The notes: generated by a model from the letters alone, not told the origin. Shown: positions 36,546 to 45,063, numbered from the stretch's first letter. The stretch: DNA of 64,000 nucleotides from Jeotgalicoccus meleagridis (GCF_903994045.1 NZ_CAJEWD010000008.1:849843-913842), one strand, 5' to 3'. A program made the numbers and translations.

Positions 36546-37295
36546 TTAAATAACCGTCGTCTTTTCTTCTAATAAAGCGACAGTTTTTTCATCAAAATGA
36601 TCGTCAGTAATAATGCCGGTAAAATCTTCTAGTTCGCAAATTTTACTGAAGGCAGTATGATTCAACTTACTAGAATCAACAACTAAATAGGCACTATGTC
36701 CACACTGCATCATTAGACGCTTTACCTTAGCTTTTTCAATGGTCGGTGCAAAAATACCTTCATCAATATCCATTGCTTGAGTCCCAACAAATGAGACATT
36801 TACTTTAATATTTTCTAGCATGTCGACTGTTTGTGTCCCGTACATGGAACCAACGTTTTGTTGGACAGTCCCACCTAAAATAATGACTTCATGCTGACTG
36901 TCTATTAACTCAGCAGCAGCTTTAATATCATTCGTTACAATTCTTACTTTAAAATCTTTTGTTTTGAGTAATTTACAGATCTCAAGTGTTGTTGTACCTG
37001 CATCAAGTAAAATCGTCTCTTTATCATGAATATAATTCAGCGCTTTTTTTGCGATTAAGCGTTTTTCTTCTATGTTAACGAGTTGTTTTTTGACAAATGG
37101 TACTTCATTTAAAAATGAATCTTTCAGCAATATTGCATTAGAAGTTCTAATCACTTGTTCTTTCTCCTCAAGCTCTTTTAAATCACGACGAACTGTCATC
37201 TCGGAAACATCTAGTTCCCCAGCTAACATTTCAATAGTTAATTCATTATTTTCTGCAACTCGGTTTAAAATATATTGCTGTCTTTTTGATTTCAT
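36546..37295 (-). CDS. DeoR/GlpR family regulator of the acid-sugar operon
   Basis: Repressor of 249 residues. The N-terminal helix-turn-helix reads LAGELDVSEMTVRRDLKELE, the DeoR signature, followed by a DeoRC sugar-phosphate sensor domain with the ILLDAGTTTLE motif near 82. The start at 37295 is set by AAGGTG 6 nt upstream and by the promoter directly before it; the longer frame would start upstream of the transcription start. It is the first gene of the operon with the kinase, PdxA2 and GntP, and probably senses a phosphorylated intermediate. Confidence 0.85.
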   Translation of the reverse strand: MKSKRQQYILNRVAENNELTIEMLAGELDVSEMTVRRDLKELEEKEQVIRTSNAILLKDSFLNEVPFVKKQLVNIEEKRLIAKKALNYIHDKETILLDAGTTTLEICKLLKTKDFKVRIVTNDIKAAAELIDSQHEVIILGGTVQQNVGSMYGTQTVDMLENIKVNVSFVGTQAMDIDEGIFAPTIEKAKVKRLMMQCGHSAYLVVDSSKLNHTAFSKICELEDFTGIITDDHFDEKTVALLEEKTTVI

Positions 37296-37313
37296 TTCCA
37301 TCACCTTGGCCTT

Positions 37314-37365
37314 ATTATATTGTTCTGTTTTCACAAAGTAAAGTGATTTATGTTAGAAAATAACA
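37314..37365 (-). promoter_or_regulatory. Promoter and candidate operator of the acid-sugar operon
   Basis: On the minus strand TTTACT (37337-37342), a 17-nt spacer and TATAAT (37314-37319) give a leader of only about a dozen nucleotides before the DeoR start. An inverted repeat TGTTA-N5-TAACA at 37351-37365 lies just upstream of the -35 box and is a candidate DeoR operator. Confidence 0.6.
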
Positions 37366-37402
37366 AGATAAATCGTAAAATGTGACTTTTTAACATAAAT
37401 AT

Positions 37403-37435
37403 AGTCTGTAGATCATTTAATCTACAGACTTTTTA
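37403..37435. terminator. Terminator-like hairpin between the DeoR operon and the next gene
   Basis: Perfect 11-bp stem AGTCTGTAGAT/ATCTACAGACT. The run of five T lies on the plus strand, but the gene that ends here is on the minus strand, where the stem is followed by ATATTTA. It can still act as a modest minus-strand terminator. Confidence 0.6.
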
Positions 37436-37440
37436 TCATA

Positions 37441-37842
37441 CTATTTCTTTTTTAAAGTGACACCATGTTCTTTTAACCACTTTTCAATCACTTTCATCTT
37501 CTCTTTTTGACCTTTTTCTTTTGCTCGATGATATTCAGAAAGCTTATCCGTAATTTCATTTTGCTCACCGGTTTGCTGTTTTTTCTCCTGTTCTTCTTCA
37601 TCAACAAACTCAACCCTAAAGGTTACAAATAACATGATCAAAGCAAAGACAAACGCCAAACCGATTTGAGACACATTACTGATATTCAATAAAGTCTCGT
37701 TTTCAATCACTCTTTCGTTTAAAAACCTAGCAATTTCCGGTGTCACAAAACCTACTACAAAGCCGATAACAACCTTGATTCCATCAAAATGAAACTTCTT
37801 TTTATGTGTATTTCTTTCATCATCTTCAGATTTTAAAAACAT
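37441..37842 (-). CDS. Uncharacterised membrane protein with charged tail
   Basis: Protein of 133 residues with a charged N-terminus, two hydrophobic helices (about 22-40 and 57-75) and a very charged C-terminal coiled-coil-like tail rich in Lys and Glu. The ATG at 37842 has GGAGG 6 nt upstream. I do not recognise a family. It is divergent from the ybaK gene across a short spacer and is transcribed alone. Confidence 0.6.
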   Translation of the reverse strand: MFLKSEDDERNTHKKKFHFDGIKVVIGFVVGFVTPEIARFLNERVIENETLLNISNVSQIGLAFVFALIMLFVTFRVEFVDEEEQEKKQQTGEQNEITDKLSEYHRAKEKGQKEKMKVIEKWLKEHGVTLKKK

Positions 37843-37924
37843 CAAATTCCTCCATCATGTGTTATATATATTATACTAATATATTCTTTTCTAAGCTATG
37901 ATGAGAAAACTTAAGGAGGACAAG

Positions 37925-38401
37925 ATGAAAAAACATAAAGTACCAAAAACAAATGCGATGAGAATGCTTGAGGATAAAAAGATTGAATACGTGATTCACG
38001 AGCGTCCATGGAAAGATCAACATGAGGAAAAACAAGTTGATCTTAGCCGCTTACCTTCTAACATTTATAAGACACTAGTTGCTGTAGGCAATCAGACAGG
38101 TCATCTTGTTGCATGTATTCCAGCTAAGAGAGAAATTGATTTGAAAAAACTCGCTAAAGTGAGCGGTAATAAAAAAGTAGAGATGTTAGCTCAAAAAGAT
38201 TTAGAAAAAGTAACGGGTTATGTCAGAGGTGGCTGTTCACCAATTGCAATGAAGAAATTATTTCCGACCTATCTTGATGTAGATGCAAAACTTGAAGACT
38301 CAATCATTGTGTCTGCAGGTAAACAAGGATTGCAGCTCGAATTGAAGCCAGATGATTTAGTCAACATGACTCAGGCAGAGTATGTAGATATAGCGGAATG
38401 A
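37925..38401 (+). CDS. ybaK: Cys-tRNA(Pro)/Cys-tRNA(Cys) deacylase, YbaK/EbsC family
   Basis: Trans-editing enzyme of 158 residues that removes mischarged amino acids from tRNA. It has the YbaK fold with KTLVAVGNQTGHLVACIPAKREIDLKKLA around residue 45, including the conserved Lys, and GYVRGGCSPIAMKK near 98. The perfect AAGGAGG 5 nt before the ATG at 37925 fixes the start and rules out the longer frame. The second 51-nt repeat array follows its stop codon by about 35 nt. Confidence 0.88.
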   Translation: MKKHKVPKTNAMRMLEDKKIEYVIHERPWKDQHEEKQVDLSRLPSNIYKTLVAVGNQTGHLVACIPAKREIDLKKLAKVSGNKKVEMLAQKDLEKVTGYVRGGCSPIAMKKLFPTYLDVDAKLEDSIIVSAGKQGLQLELKPDDLVNMTQAEYVDIAE

Positions 38402-38436
38402 GAGAGTGGTGATTATTGTCATTTTTTAGTGTATTT

Positions 38437-38674
38437 TTCCATTCGATATGCTTTTTGATGTCCAATGGAATTTTTAACGCTTTTTTTCCATTCGACATGG
38501 TTTTTGAGATGTCCAATGGAATTTTTAGCCCTTTTTTTCCATTCAACATGGTTTTTGAGATGTCCAATGGAATTTTTAGCCCTTTTTTTCCATTCAACAT
38601 GGTTTTTGAGATGTCCAATGGAATTTTTAGCCCTTTTTTTCCATTCGACGTTATTATTAACATATCCTATGGAA
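38437..38674 (+). repeat. 51-nt tandem repeat array 2 (five units)
   Basis: Five inverted-repeat units start at 38437, 38486, 38537, 38588 and 38639. The first is two nt short; the others are spaced 51 nt. The arms are TTCCATT-GACAT/ATGTC-AATGGAA with one C-C mismatch, around a loop with TTTTTGA. The first four units are followed at once by TTTTTA and a pyrimidine tract. The central units are almost identical and the outer ones degenerate, as in arrays that expand from the middle. They read in the direction of ybaK, between it and the convergent clpE. Confidence 0.88.
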
Positions 38675-38722
38675 TTTGATGTGACTTATCACCAATATTC
38701 CTCAACCAAATCAACAAAAAAA

Positions 38723-38755
38723 GGCCTAGAAATCTAAATTTAAGATTTCTAGGCC
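38723..38755 (-). terminator. Terminator after clpE
   Basis: Perfect 13-bp stem GGCCTAGAAATCT/AGATTTCTAGGCC, followed on the minus strand by seven T. Confidence 0.9.
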
Positions 38756-38765
38756 GTATCCATAC

Positions 38766-40889
38766 TTATGCTTTAACGACGACGATTTCACCGTCTTTAA
38801 TGTGTGCTTTCACTTGTTCTAAGTTATCTTCTTCCAAGATTAAATCAGTTAGTTGATCTTCTATACGATCTTGAATGACACGTCTTAGTGGTCTTGCACC
38901 AAAGCGTTTGTCATAACCTAGGCTAACTAATTTGCGTTTCGCATCATCTGTCACTGTCATACTAATATCATTGTCTTTAAGAGTTTCTGACAACTCATCA
39001 AGCATTAAATCAGTAATCTTCATAAGGTTTTCTTCAGTTAATTGATTGAAGTTAATAATTGCATCAAATCTATTTAAGAATTCAGGTTTGAAGTAATTAG
39101 ATAGATTTTCTAAAGTAGTTACTGATTCATGTTGTTCAGCATTAAATCCGACACTAGCATTATTGTCGCCTGTACCAGCATTACTAGTCATGATAATTAC
39201 TGTTTCTTTAAAGCTGACTGTTCGTCCATGAGAGTCTGTAAGTTGTCCATCTTCCATAATTTGTAGGAACATGTTTTGAACATCTGGGTGTGCTTTTTCA
39301 ATCTCATCTAATAGCAAGATTGAGTAAGGATTATGACGTACTTTTTCAGTCAACTGACCTGCTTCTTCATGACCGACATAGCCTGGAGGTGAACCAATAA
39401 TTTTAGAGACTGCATGTTTTTCCATATACTCAGACATGTCTAGTCTAATCATCGCATCACGGCTACCGAATAGTTCTTCAGCAAGTGCTTTAGTCAATTC
39501 AGTTTTACCAACACCAGTTGGTCCAACAAATAAGAAGGAACCAATTGGACGATATTTAGATTTAAGTCCAGCACGACTACGTCTAACTGCTTTGGCAACT
39601 TTATCTACAGCTTCTTCTTGTCCAATAACATTTTCAGATAGGTTAGAACTTAAGTGTTTCATTTGATTTTGTTCTTCTGCTTGAATTTTCGTTACTGGAA
39701 TACCTGTTTTTTCTTCTACAATCAATTGGATATCTGAAACATCTACATCCATTACTTTGTTATCATTAGACGCTGCATCTAGTTGTTTTTGTAATTGTAA
39801 TTCTTGATATTTAAGATGTGCTGCTGTTTCATAATCCTCTTGATCTGCTGCTTCATCTTTTTCTTTAGCAATTTTTTCAAGTTTGCTTTCAATTGATTCT
39901 GTGTCATTTTCAGCGTTTGAAAGGTTTAATCTTGAACCCACTTCATCCATTAAGTCAATTGCTTTATCTGGTAAGAAACGATCTTGAATATATCTATGGG
40001 AAAGATTTACGAAAGCTTCAATTACCTCATCAGAGTATGAAACTTCATGGAATTTCTCATAGCGATCTTTAATACCTTGTAAAATCAAGACTGACTCTTC
40101 TAGACTTGGTTCTTTAACGATAATTGGTTGTAAACGACGTTCAAGTGCAGCATCTTTTTCAATTTGACGATACTCTTTTAAGGTTGTCGCACCAATGATT
40201 TGAAGTTCCCCACGTGCAAGTGCTGGTTTTAAGATGTTACCAGCGTCCATTTGTGAACTTTCAGCTGATCCCGCACCAACAATTTGGTGAATTTCATCGA
40301 TAAAAAGAATGACCTCTTTACGTTCTTTCAACTCTTGAATTAATTGTTTCATTCTTTCTTCAAACTGACCGCGCATTGAAGTATTCGCAACAAGTGATGC
40401 CACATCTAAAACGTAGATTTCTTTATCCATTAATTTAGTTGGGACATTACCTTCTACTATTCTAAGTGCTAATCCTTCTGCTATAGCAGTTTTACCGACA
40501 CCAGGTTCCCCGATAAGGACTGGATTGTTTTTATTTCTTCTATTAAGTGTTTCTATAACTCTTTTAACTTCCATGTCACGACCGATTACAGGATCAATTT
40601 TACCTGCTCTCGCTTCGTCAGAGATGTTGTTTCCTAGTTGATCTAAAAGACCATCTCTTTGATTCGTTTTTTCTTTAGTTTTTGTACCTGTTCTTCTATT
40701 AGCTTGACCATTAAAAGCTTGGTTATTCATAAAACTATTTTGATCTTTAAAGAAATCGTTAGAGTTCATCATTTGTCCTCTGATTTCTTGGAAACAACTG
40801 TCACACAAATGTACTTGCATTTGTTGATTATTGAAATTCATTGCTAAGTTAACATTTGCTTCGTTAATACCACAATTTTGACATTTCAT
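38766..40889 (-). CDS. clpE: Clp ATPase ClpE (HSP100, zinc-finger type)
   Basis: AAA+ unfoldase of 707 residues that feeds ClpP or disaggregates proteins under heat and other stress. The N-terminal zinc finger uses Cys 3, 6, 29 and 32, which sets ClpE apart from ClpC and ClpL. D1 has Walker A GEPGVGKT at 127-134 and Walker B VILFIDEIHQ. A UVR-like coiled coil (EDYETAAHLKYQEL) lies in the linker, and D2 has GPTGVGKTE. AGGAGG precedes the ATG. Three CtsR boxes and two promoters lie upstream. Monocistronic with a strong terminator. Confidence 0.93.
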   Translation of the reverse strand: MKCQNCGINEANVNLAMNFNNQQMQVHLCDSCFQEIRGQMMNSNDFFKDQNSFMNNQAFNGQANRRTGTKTKEKTNQRDGLLDQLGNNISDEARAGKIDPVIGRDMEVKRVIETLNRRNKNNPVLIGEPGVGKTAIAEGLALRIVEGNVPTKLMDKEIYVLDVASLVANTSMRGQFEERMKQLIQELKERKEVILFIDEIHQIVGAGSAESSQMDAGNILKPALARGELQIIGATTLKEYRQIEKDAALERRLQPIIVKEPSLEESVLILQGIKDRYEKFHEVSYSDEVIEAFVNLSHRYIQDRFLPDKAIDLMDEVGSRLNLSNAENDTESIESKLEKIAKEKDEAADQEDYETAAHLKYQELQLQKQLDAASNDNKVMDVDVSDIQLIVEEKTGIPVTKIQAEEQNQMKHLSSNLSENVIGQEEAVDKVAKAVRRSRAGLKSKYRPIGSFLFVGPTGVGKTELTKALAEELFGSRDAMIRLDMSEYMEKHAVSKIIGSPPGYVGHEEAGQLTEKVRHNPYSILLLDEIEKAHPDVQNMFLQIMEDGQLTDSHGRTVSFKETVIIMTSNAGTGDNNASVGFNAEQHESVTTLENLSNYFKPEFLNRFDAIINFNQLTEENLMKITDLMLDELSETLKDNDISMTVTDDAKRKLVSLGYDKRFGARPLRRVIQDRIEDQLTDLILEEDNLEQVKAHIKDGEIVVVKA

Positions 40890-40926
40890 CTTGTTTCCTC
40901 CTCATTTATATTTTAATCTTTTTGAC

Positions 40927-40980
40927 TTTGACTATATTTGACTATGAATATAGTATATAGGCTCATCAGATTGATTTCAA
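40927..40980 (-). promoter_or_regulatory. Proximal clpE promoter with CtsR box
   Basis: On the minus strand TTGAAA (40975-40980), a 17-nt spacer and TATACT (40952-40957). The CtsR direct repeat TTTGACT-ATA-TTTGACT (40927-40943, plus-strand view) lies over the start of transcription, with an additional TTTGACT heptad beside it at 40921. Confidence 0.78.
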
Positions 40981-41017
40981 ATAACTTGCTCTGTAAGAAA
41001 ATCAATCTCAAATAAAG

Positions 41018-41072
41018 TTTGACTATATTTGACCTATGTCTATATTATACATTGACCTTCTTTGACTTTCAA
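41018..41072 (-). promoter_or_regulatory. Distal clpE promoter with two CtsR boxes
   Basis: On the minus strand TTGAAA (41067-41072), a 17-nt spacer and TATAAT (41044-41049). One CtsR box, TTGACC-TTC-TTTGACT (41051-41067), sits in the spacer, and another, TTTGACT-ATA-TTTGACC (41018-41034), lies just downstream of the -10. This should give tight heat-inducible repression. Confidence 0.82.
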
Positions 41073-41118
41073 GTGTTTAATCAAAGTTTTTTTAAAAATA
41101 TATTGTGTAATAAAACAA

Positions 41119-41157
41119 AATCCTTACTCAAGACTAACTCTTGAGTAAGGATTTTTT
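41119..41157. terminator. Terminator after the 140-residue unknown gene
   Basis: Perfect 13-bp stem TCCTTACTCAAGA/TCTTGAGTAAGGA, with A-rich and T-rich ends on opposite sides. It can work in both directions and lies at the end of the minus-strand gene. Confidence 0.85.
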
Positions 41158-41578
41158 ATATGACTTGAATGGTTAATATAAGCTGTTGGTCCTTGATTTC
41201 ACTCGTCATTTCGACAAGTTCGTCATCTGAAGTATCGATGACCGCTTCACCAGATAGCTGATCATCATTTATATAGAAGAGTTTAACCTTATCTATGCTA
41301 AAGAAATCATATTCTAACATAGTGACCATCGTGTTCAGATGATCAAATTCTGGATAGTTCTCATATTCCAATAAGGTCTTATTTCTTTCTTCAGTATATT
41401 CTTTAAGTGATGAACGATTAATTTTCATTACAATACGGTCTTCACCGAGCTTAATTTCATCAAAATGTTTTTCATCGATAGACAGTCGCTTTTCTCCTAA
41501 GCCAACAATGTCATCTATAAATGTTACTGCCTGAATTGTTACATCTTCAACTTTTGAAGTGTCCAATAATTGTGTCAT
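41156..41578 (-). CDS. Uncharacterised soluble protein
   Basis: Acidic soluble protein of 140 residues without signal peptide or membrane helices. The middle contains a helical segment (LKEYTEERNKTLLEYENY), and the ends look like beta strands. It lies 16 nt after the MhqO-like dioxygenase gene, ahead of a terminator, and so is probably the last gene of the operon with that dioxygenase and a DMT transporter. I do not recognise a family. Confidence 0.6.
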   Translation of the reverse strand: MTQLLDTSKVEDVTIQAVTFIDDIVGLGEKRLSIDEKHFDEIKLGEDRIVMKINRSSLKEYTEERNKTLLEYENYPEFDHLNTMVTMLEYDFFSIDKVKLFYINDDQLSGEAVIDTSDDELVEMTSEIKDQQLILTIQVI

Positions 41579-41594
41579 TTGCCTACCTCACATC

Positions 41595-42542
41595 TTATTC
41601 TATAAATGATAATTTAACTAAATTTTCTTCTATTTGCTTTCTATCACCTTCTAGAAAAGGTGGTAAATCCAAACGTTCACCAAGCTTATTCGATGCTTGG
41701 TCATCAGTCATACCAGGACCTTCTAAGGTCGCAATTTCAAACATGATGCCATTTGATTCTCTAAAGTACATACTCTTAAAGAAGTGTCGGTCGATGCCTC
41801 CTGTTGAACGGAATCCTCTTTTTGTCACCAAGTCATGCCAATATTCTAAATCGTCATCATTTTGAACATTGATGGCTAAGTGGTGAACACTTCCTCGCCC
41901 AGGTTTTTCTCTCGGTCCATCTTTATAGACAGTAAGAATTTCGCCTTCATACGCCCCATTTTTCGGTCTATATAGACGTTGATTATCACCACCGCCAACT
42001 TTCTCATAATCGAAAAGGTCTGTCAGTGTTCTTTCCAATTTGTCTAATCGTTTAGCCGTTAGTTCAACAGTTCCCATACTAATAATTTGAAAGTCTGTAG
42101 GAACGCTTGAATCTTCCCAACTTTGATAGTCATCATCCACTTTTTCTGCAACTTGTAGCATTAGATTTAAACCATCTGGGTCAACAAATGGTAAGCTCTT
42201 CTTCCCTGCATAGGGTCTAATACTACTATATTCAACCTTATATTGATCAAAACGTGCTTGCCAATAATCTAAAGCTGCTTCGTCTTTAACAAGTAAGCCT
42301 ATTCTCGTAATCGCATTAGTCCCACGATGCGTTTGACCAATTTGAGGCATTTCAAAAAATGTCAGTTCTGTTCCTGGCGTGCCTCTTTTGTCACCGAAAA
42401 ATATATGATACATAGACGGGTCATCTTGATTCACTGTAACCTTTAATCGTCTTAAGCCAAGGATTTCATTGTAGAAACGGTTATTTTCTTCTGCATCCTT
42501 TGTCATCATTGAGATATGGTGATGGCCGAGTACTGAGTTCAT
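41595..42542 (-). CDS. VOC-family ring-cleaving dioxygenase (MhqO-like)
   Basis: Vicinal-oxygen-chelate dioxygenase of 315 residues with two glyoxalase-like halves. The metal ligands are in LGHHHISM near residue 7 and in SVHHLAINV near 217, with the Glu in IMFEIAT near 267. The family includes MhqO, which opens hydroquinone rings during quinone and diamide stress in Bacillus and Staphylococcus. Here it is followed by an unknown gene and preceded by a DMT transporter gene 10 nt upstream. The regulator MhqR is not in the window. Confidence 0.82.
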   Translation of the reverse strand: MNSVLGHHHISMMTKDAEENNRFYNEILGLRRLKVTVNQDDPSMYHIFFGDKRGTPGTELTFFEMPQIGQTHRGTNAITRIGLLVKDEAALDYWQARFDQYKVEYSSIRPYAGKKSLPFVDPDGLNLMLQVAEKVDDDYQSWEDSSVPTDFQIISMGTVELTAKRLDKLERTLTDLFDYEKVGGGDNQRLYRPKNGAYEGEILTVYKDGPREKPGRGSVHHLAINVQNDDDLEYWHDLVTKRGFRSTGGIDRHFFKSMYFRESNGIMFEIATLEGPGMTDDQASNKLGERLDLPPFLEGDRKQIEENLVKLSFIE

Positions 42543-42552
42543 ATAACTCCTC

Positions 42553-43488
42553 CTAGAATAGGTTGATCAGTATGACACCAACCAACATGATTATCAGTCC
42601 AAGCACTTGAATCGGTGCAGTGGATGATTTTTGAGATCTAAAAAGTCCAAATTGTTGAACAAGGATACTGCCAGTGATTTGCCCAAACAAGACAAGCACT
42701 ACTGTTGGACCTGTGCCGATAATGCCAACAAGTAAAATATTAATCGAGACGTAACACGCACCAAAGGCGCCGCCTAGCCAGACCCATAATGGTGCTTTTT
42801 CTTTGAATGGTTGGCTCACTGTTTTAAAATTTTTATCGATAAAGGCCGCTAACAAAAATAAGATGATTGTACCAATTAAAAAGGATAAAAATGCACCCGT
42901 TAATGGTGAATTCACAGCGACACCAAGTTGACCGTTGATGGCTGCTTGAATTGCGAGCATAGAGCCACCTAGTAATCCAACCGCACGCCAAGGATACTTA
43001 TTTATATCATCACTGACATTTTCTTTTAGTTTACGGTGCATTAAGAAATCTCTTAAGACAACAGCAAAGATAACACCAAGTAGTATGAGTATAACGCCAA
43101 TAAAACGGTTTAGACCAAATGGTAGAGTTGTTGAATGAAACCAGCCAAAGTGGTCGATCAACATACTAGTCACTATCATCCCGATGATTGGCATCACTGC
43201 AGTTTCTATACTACCAATCTTAGGAAAAATAATAATGTTTCCGGTTAAAGCGATGACACCACATAATCCACCTAGCCAAATCCACCAAGGATTGTGAGTT
43301 ATTATATCCACACTTGGAAACAATGGTAGACCTTGAGATAATACAACAATTGCTAAAAGTATGGTACCGACTAAAAAGGACAGCATTGAAGCAATATAAG
43401 GTGAGAGGACATAATTTCTCAGCTGAGAATTGACAGCTGATTGAAAGGACATACCGCTGCCTATCACAATTCCGAGTACTCCTATCAT
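42553..43488 (-). CDS. DMT family transporter with two YdcZ (DUF606) halves
   Basis: Membrane protein of 311 residues with ten hydrophobic helices arranged as two homologous halves. Each half starts with a similar segment (FQSAVNSQLRN near 14 and IQAAINGQLGV near 180). This is the fused form of the DUF606/YdcZ group in the drug/metabolite transporter superfamily. The substrate is unknown. It begins the operon that continues into the dioxygenase. Confidence 0.82.
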   Translation of the reverse strand: MIGVLGIVIGSGMSFQSAVNSQLRNYVLSPYIASMLSFLVGTILLAIVVLSQGLPLFPSVDIITHNPWWIWLGGLCGVIALTGNIIIFPKIGSIETAVMPIIGMIVTSMLIDHFGWFHSTTLPFGLNRFIGVILILLGVIFAVVLRDFLMHRKLKENVSDDINKYPWRAVGLLGGSMLAIQAAINGQLGVAVNSPLTGAFLSFLIGTIILFLLAAFIDKNFKTVSQPFKEKAPLWVWLGGAFGACYVSINILLVGIIGTGPTVVLVLFGQITGSILVQQFGLFRSQKSSTAPIQVLGLIIMLVGVILINLF

Positions 43489-43538
43489 CTGACCAACTCC
43501 CCTATTTTTCTTAATGGTATCACGATTCTAAAAAGAAA

Positions 43539-43561
43539 TCCCTTTTGGAAACCAAAAGGAA
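43539..43561 (-). terminator. Terminator after the dihydrouridine synthase gene
   Basis: Stem TCCCTTTTGG/CCAAAAGGA with a 3-nt loop, followed on the minus strand by TTTCTTTTTAG. It lies a few nucleotides after the stop codon. Confidence 0.7.
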
Positions 43562-43566
43562 TTGAC

Positions 43567-44529
43567 TTACATATTTTTCTGGAACTCATCGAGGAGTGCA
43601 CGGACCTCGTCCGTTGTTTCTGTACTCATTAACTGATTTCTAAGTTCACCAGCCCCGCGCATGCCTTTTACATAAATCTTGAAGAAACGACGGAGTGGTT
43701 TAAATAGTCTCGACTCTTCTTGTGAATATTTATCAAATAAATCAAGGTGTAAGCGTAATAAATCAAGTAGCTCTTCACTTGTGTGCTCTCTTTGTTCAAG
43801 TTCAAAAGCGTAAGGATTTTGAAAGATGCCTCGTCCAATCATGACACCATCTACACCATATTTTTCGACTAGCTCTAAGCCGGTTTGTCGATCTGGAATA
43901 TCACCGTTGATTGTCAGTAAAGTGTTTGGAGCAATTTCATCTCTGAGCGCTTTAATCTCTCCGATTAACTCCCAGTGTGCATCAACTTTACTCATTTCTT
44001 TACGTGTTCGTAGGTGAATCGACAAGTTAGCAATATCTTGTTCGAACACATGTCTTAACCAGTCTCTCCATTCATCAATATCTGTATAACCTAAACGTGT
44101 TTTCACACTTACAGGTAAGCCTCCAGCTTTCGCTTCTTGGATAATCTCAGCTGCCACTTCTGGTCTTAAAATTAAACCAGAGCCACGTCCCTTGGTTGCG
44201 ACGTTCGGAACTGGACATCCCATATTGATATCGACGCCTTTAAAGCCCATCTCAGCCATACCAATACTCATCTCTCTAAAGTGCTCAGGCTTATCTCCCC
44301 ATATATGTGCAACAATCGGTTGTTCATCTTCTGTAAAAGTTAGTCTGCCTCTGACACTATGAATACCTTCTGGGTGGCAAAAACTCTCTGTATTTGTAAA
44401 CTCAGTAAAATAGACGTCAGGCGCAGCTGCGTGAGCTACCACATGTCTAAATACTACATCCGTCACGTCTTCCATCGGTGCAAGAACAAAAAAAGGGCGA
44501 GGGAGTGCCTGCCAAAAATTTTCTTTCAT
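43567..44529 (-). CDS. dus: tRNA-dihydrouridine synthase
   Basis: FMN-dependent enzyme of 320 residues that reduces uridines in tRNA D-loops. The TIM-barrel opens with [16 protein letters not shown], the catalytic Cys is in [12 protein letters not shown] near residue 102, and SVKTRLGY and [15 protein letters not shown] mark the FMN site. A C-terminal helical domain follows. It is transcribed alone. The Dus subgroup is not resolved by eye. Confidence 0.9.
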   Translation of the reverse strand: MKENFWQALPRPFFVLAPMEDVTDVVFRHVVAHAAAPDVYFTEFTNTESFCHPEGIHSVRGRLTFTEDEQPIVAHIWGDKPEHFREMSIGMAEMGFKGVDINMGCPVPNVATKGRGSGLILRPEVAAEIIQEAKAGGLPVSVKTRLGYTDIDEWRDWLRHVFEQDIANLSIHLRTRKEMSKVDAHWELIGEIKALRDEIAPNTLLTINGDIPDRQTGLELVEKYGVDGVMIGRGIFQNPYAFELEQREHTSEELLDLLRLHLDLFDKYSQEESRLFKPLRRFFKIYVKGMRGAGELRNQLMSTETTDEVRALLDEFQKNM

Positions 44530-44621
44530 ATATGTTTTACCTTCTTATCTTTAAAATATCTAATAATCCAAGATGAATAATACCACAAAATTACATTCTA
44601 CACAAAAGCCACAAATGATAA

Positions 44622-44648
44622 ACACCTACAGCATCAAGCTGTAGGTGT
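44622..44648 (-). terminator. Terminator overlapping the end of the GRAM-like gene
   Basis: Perfect 11-bp stem ACACCTACAGC/GCTGTAGGTGT. The last codons and the stop of the minus-strand gene form one arm of the stem, so translation to the end could interfere with termination. Confidence 0.75.
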
Positions 44649-44960
44649 CTGATTATCACGAATCGCTTGTTCAATTGCTCGAATCCAATCATCTCTTTTG
44701 AAAACTACAAATTTGAACAACTCATTGTCCTTAGTCACGATTCTAATTTTATTAGGAATAATTCCCAATGTTTTTCTTGCTTTTAATTCCTTAATATCAG
44801 TTAAGCGAATCGTCGTACCTACTGATTCGATATGTTGGCCAATTGAACCTTCATGATATAGAGCTGTATGAGTCAGGTATAATGGTCCCTCTACGCCACG
44901 CATTGGTCTTCTCATATGCGCATGTCCTGCCTTAACAATGTCACCTTTGTTTAGTCTCAT
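44634..44960 (-). CDS. GRAM/PH-like domain protein
   Basis: Small soluble protein of 108 residues whose strand pattern (LTHTALYHEGSI, TTIRLTDIKELKA, NKIRIVTKDNELFKFVVFKRDDWIRAIEQAI) matches bacterial GRAM/PH-like domains ending in one helix. Such domains bind lipids or proteins at membranes, but no specific role is known. It follows a 28-codon membrane-peptide gene with a 16-nt gap and GAGGTG, so the two are probably expressed together. Confidence 0.62.
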   Translation of the reverse strand: MRLNKGDIVKAGHAHMRRPMRGVEGPLYLTHTALYHEGSIGQHIESVGTTIRLTDIKELKARKTLGIIPNKIRIVTKDNELFKFVVFKRDDWIRAIEQAIRDNQTPTA

Positions 44961-44976
44961 ATCATCACCTCAATTC

Positions 44977-45063
44977 TTATACTCCACCTAATGCTAACAT
45001 AATTGTGAAAATTAAGAGTGCAGCAATAATCAGTATTAGAAATATTAAAAACCATCTATTCAT
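44977..45063 (-). CDS. 28-residue single-helix membrane peptide
   Basis: Short gene with AAGGAG 8 nt before its ATG. It encodes an N-terminal MNRW, one hydrophobic helix of about 22 residues rich in Ile and Leu, and a GGV end. Its TAA is followed after 16 nt by the GRAM-like gene, which has its own GAGGTG site. The strong ribosome site, clean hydrophobic composition and tight spacing argue that it is real. It could anchor the GRAM-like protein at the membrane; that is inference. Confidence 0.6.
   Translation of the reverse strand: MNRWFLIFLILIIAALLIFTIMLALGGV

Noticed and set aside
38361..38737. Open frames on both strands across array 2 with 17-residue repeats
   Set aside because: Several overlapping frames are open at once, as expected from a period divisible by three. 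None has a ribosome site, and one overlaps the end of ybaK antisense.
38766..40889. Assignment as ClpC or ClpL
   Set aside because: The four-cysteine N-terminal zinc finger and the lack of a Clp_N repeat domain identify ClpE.
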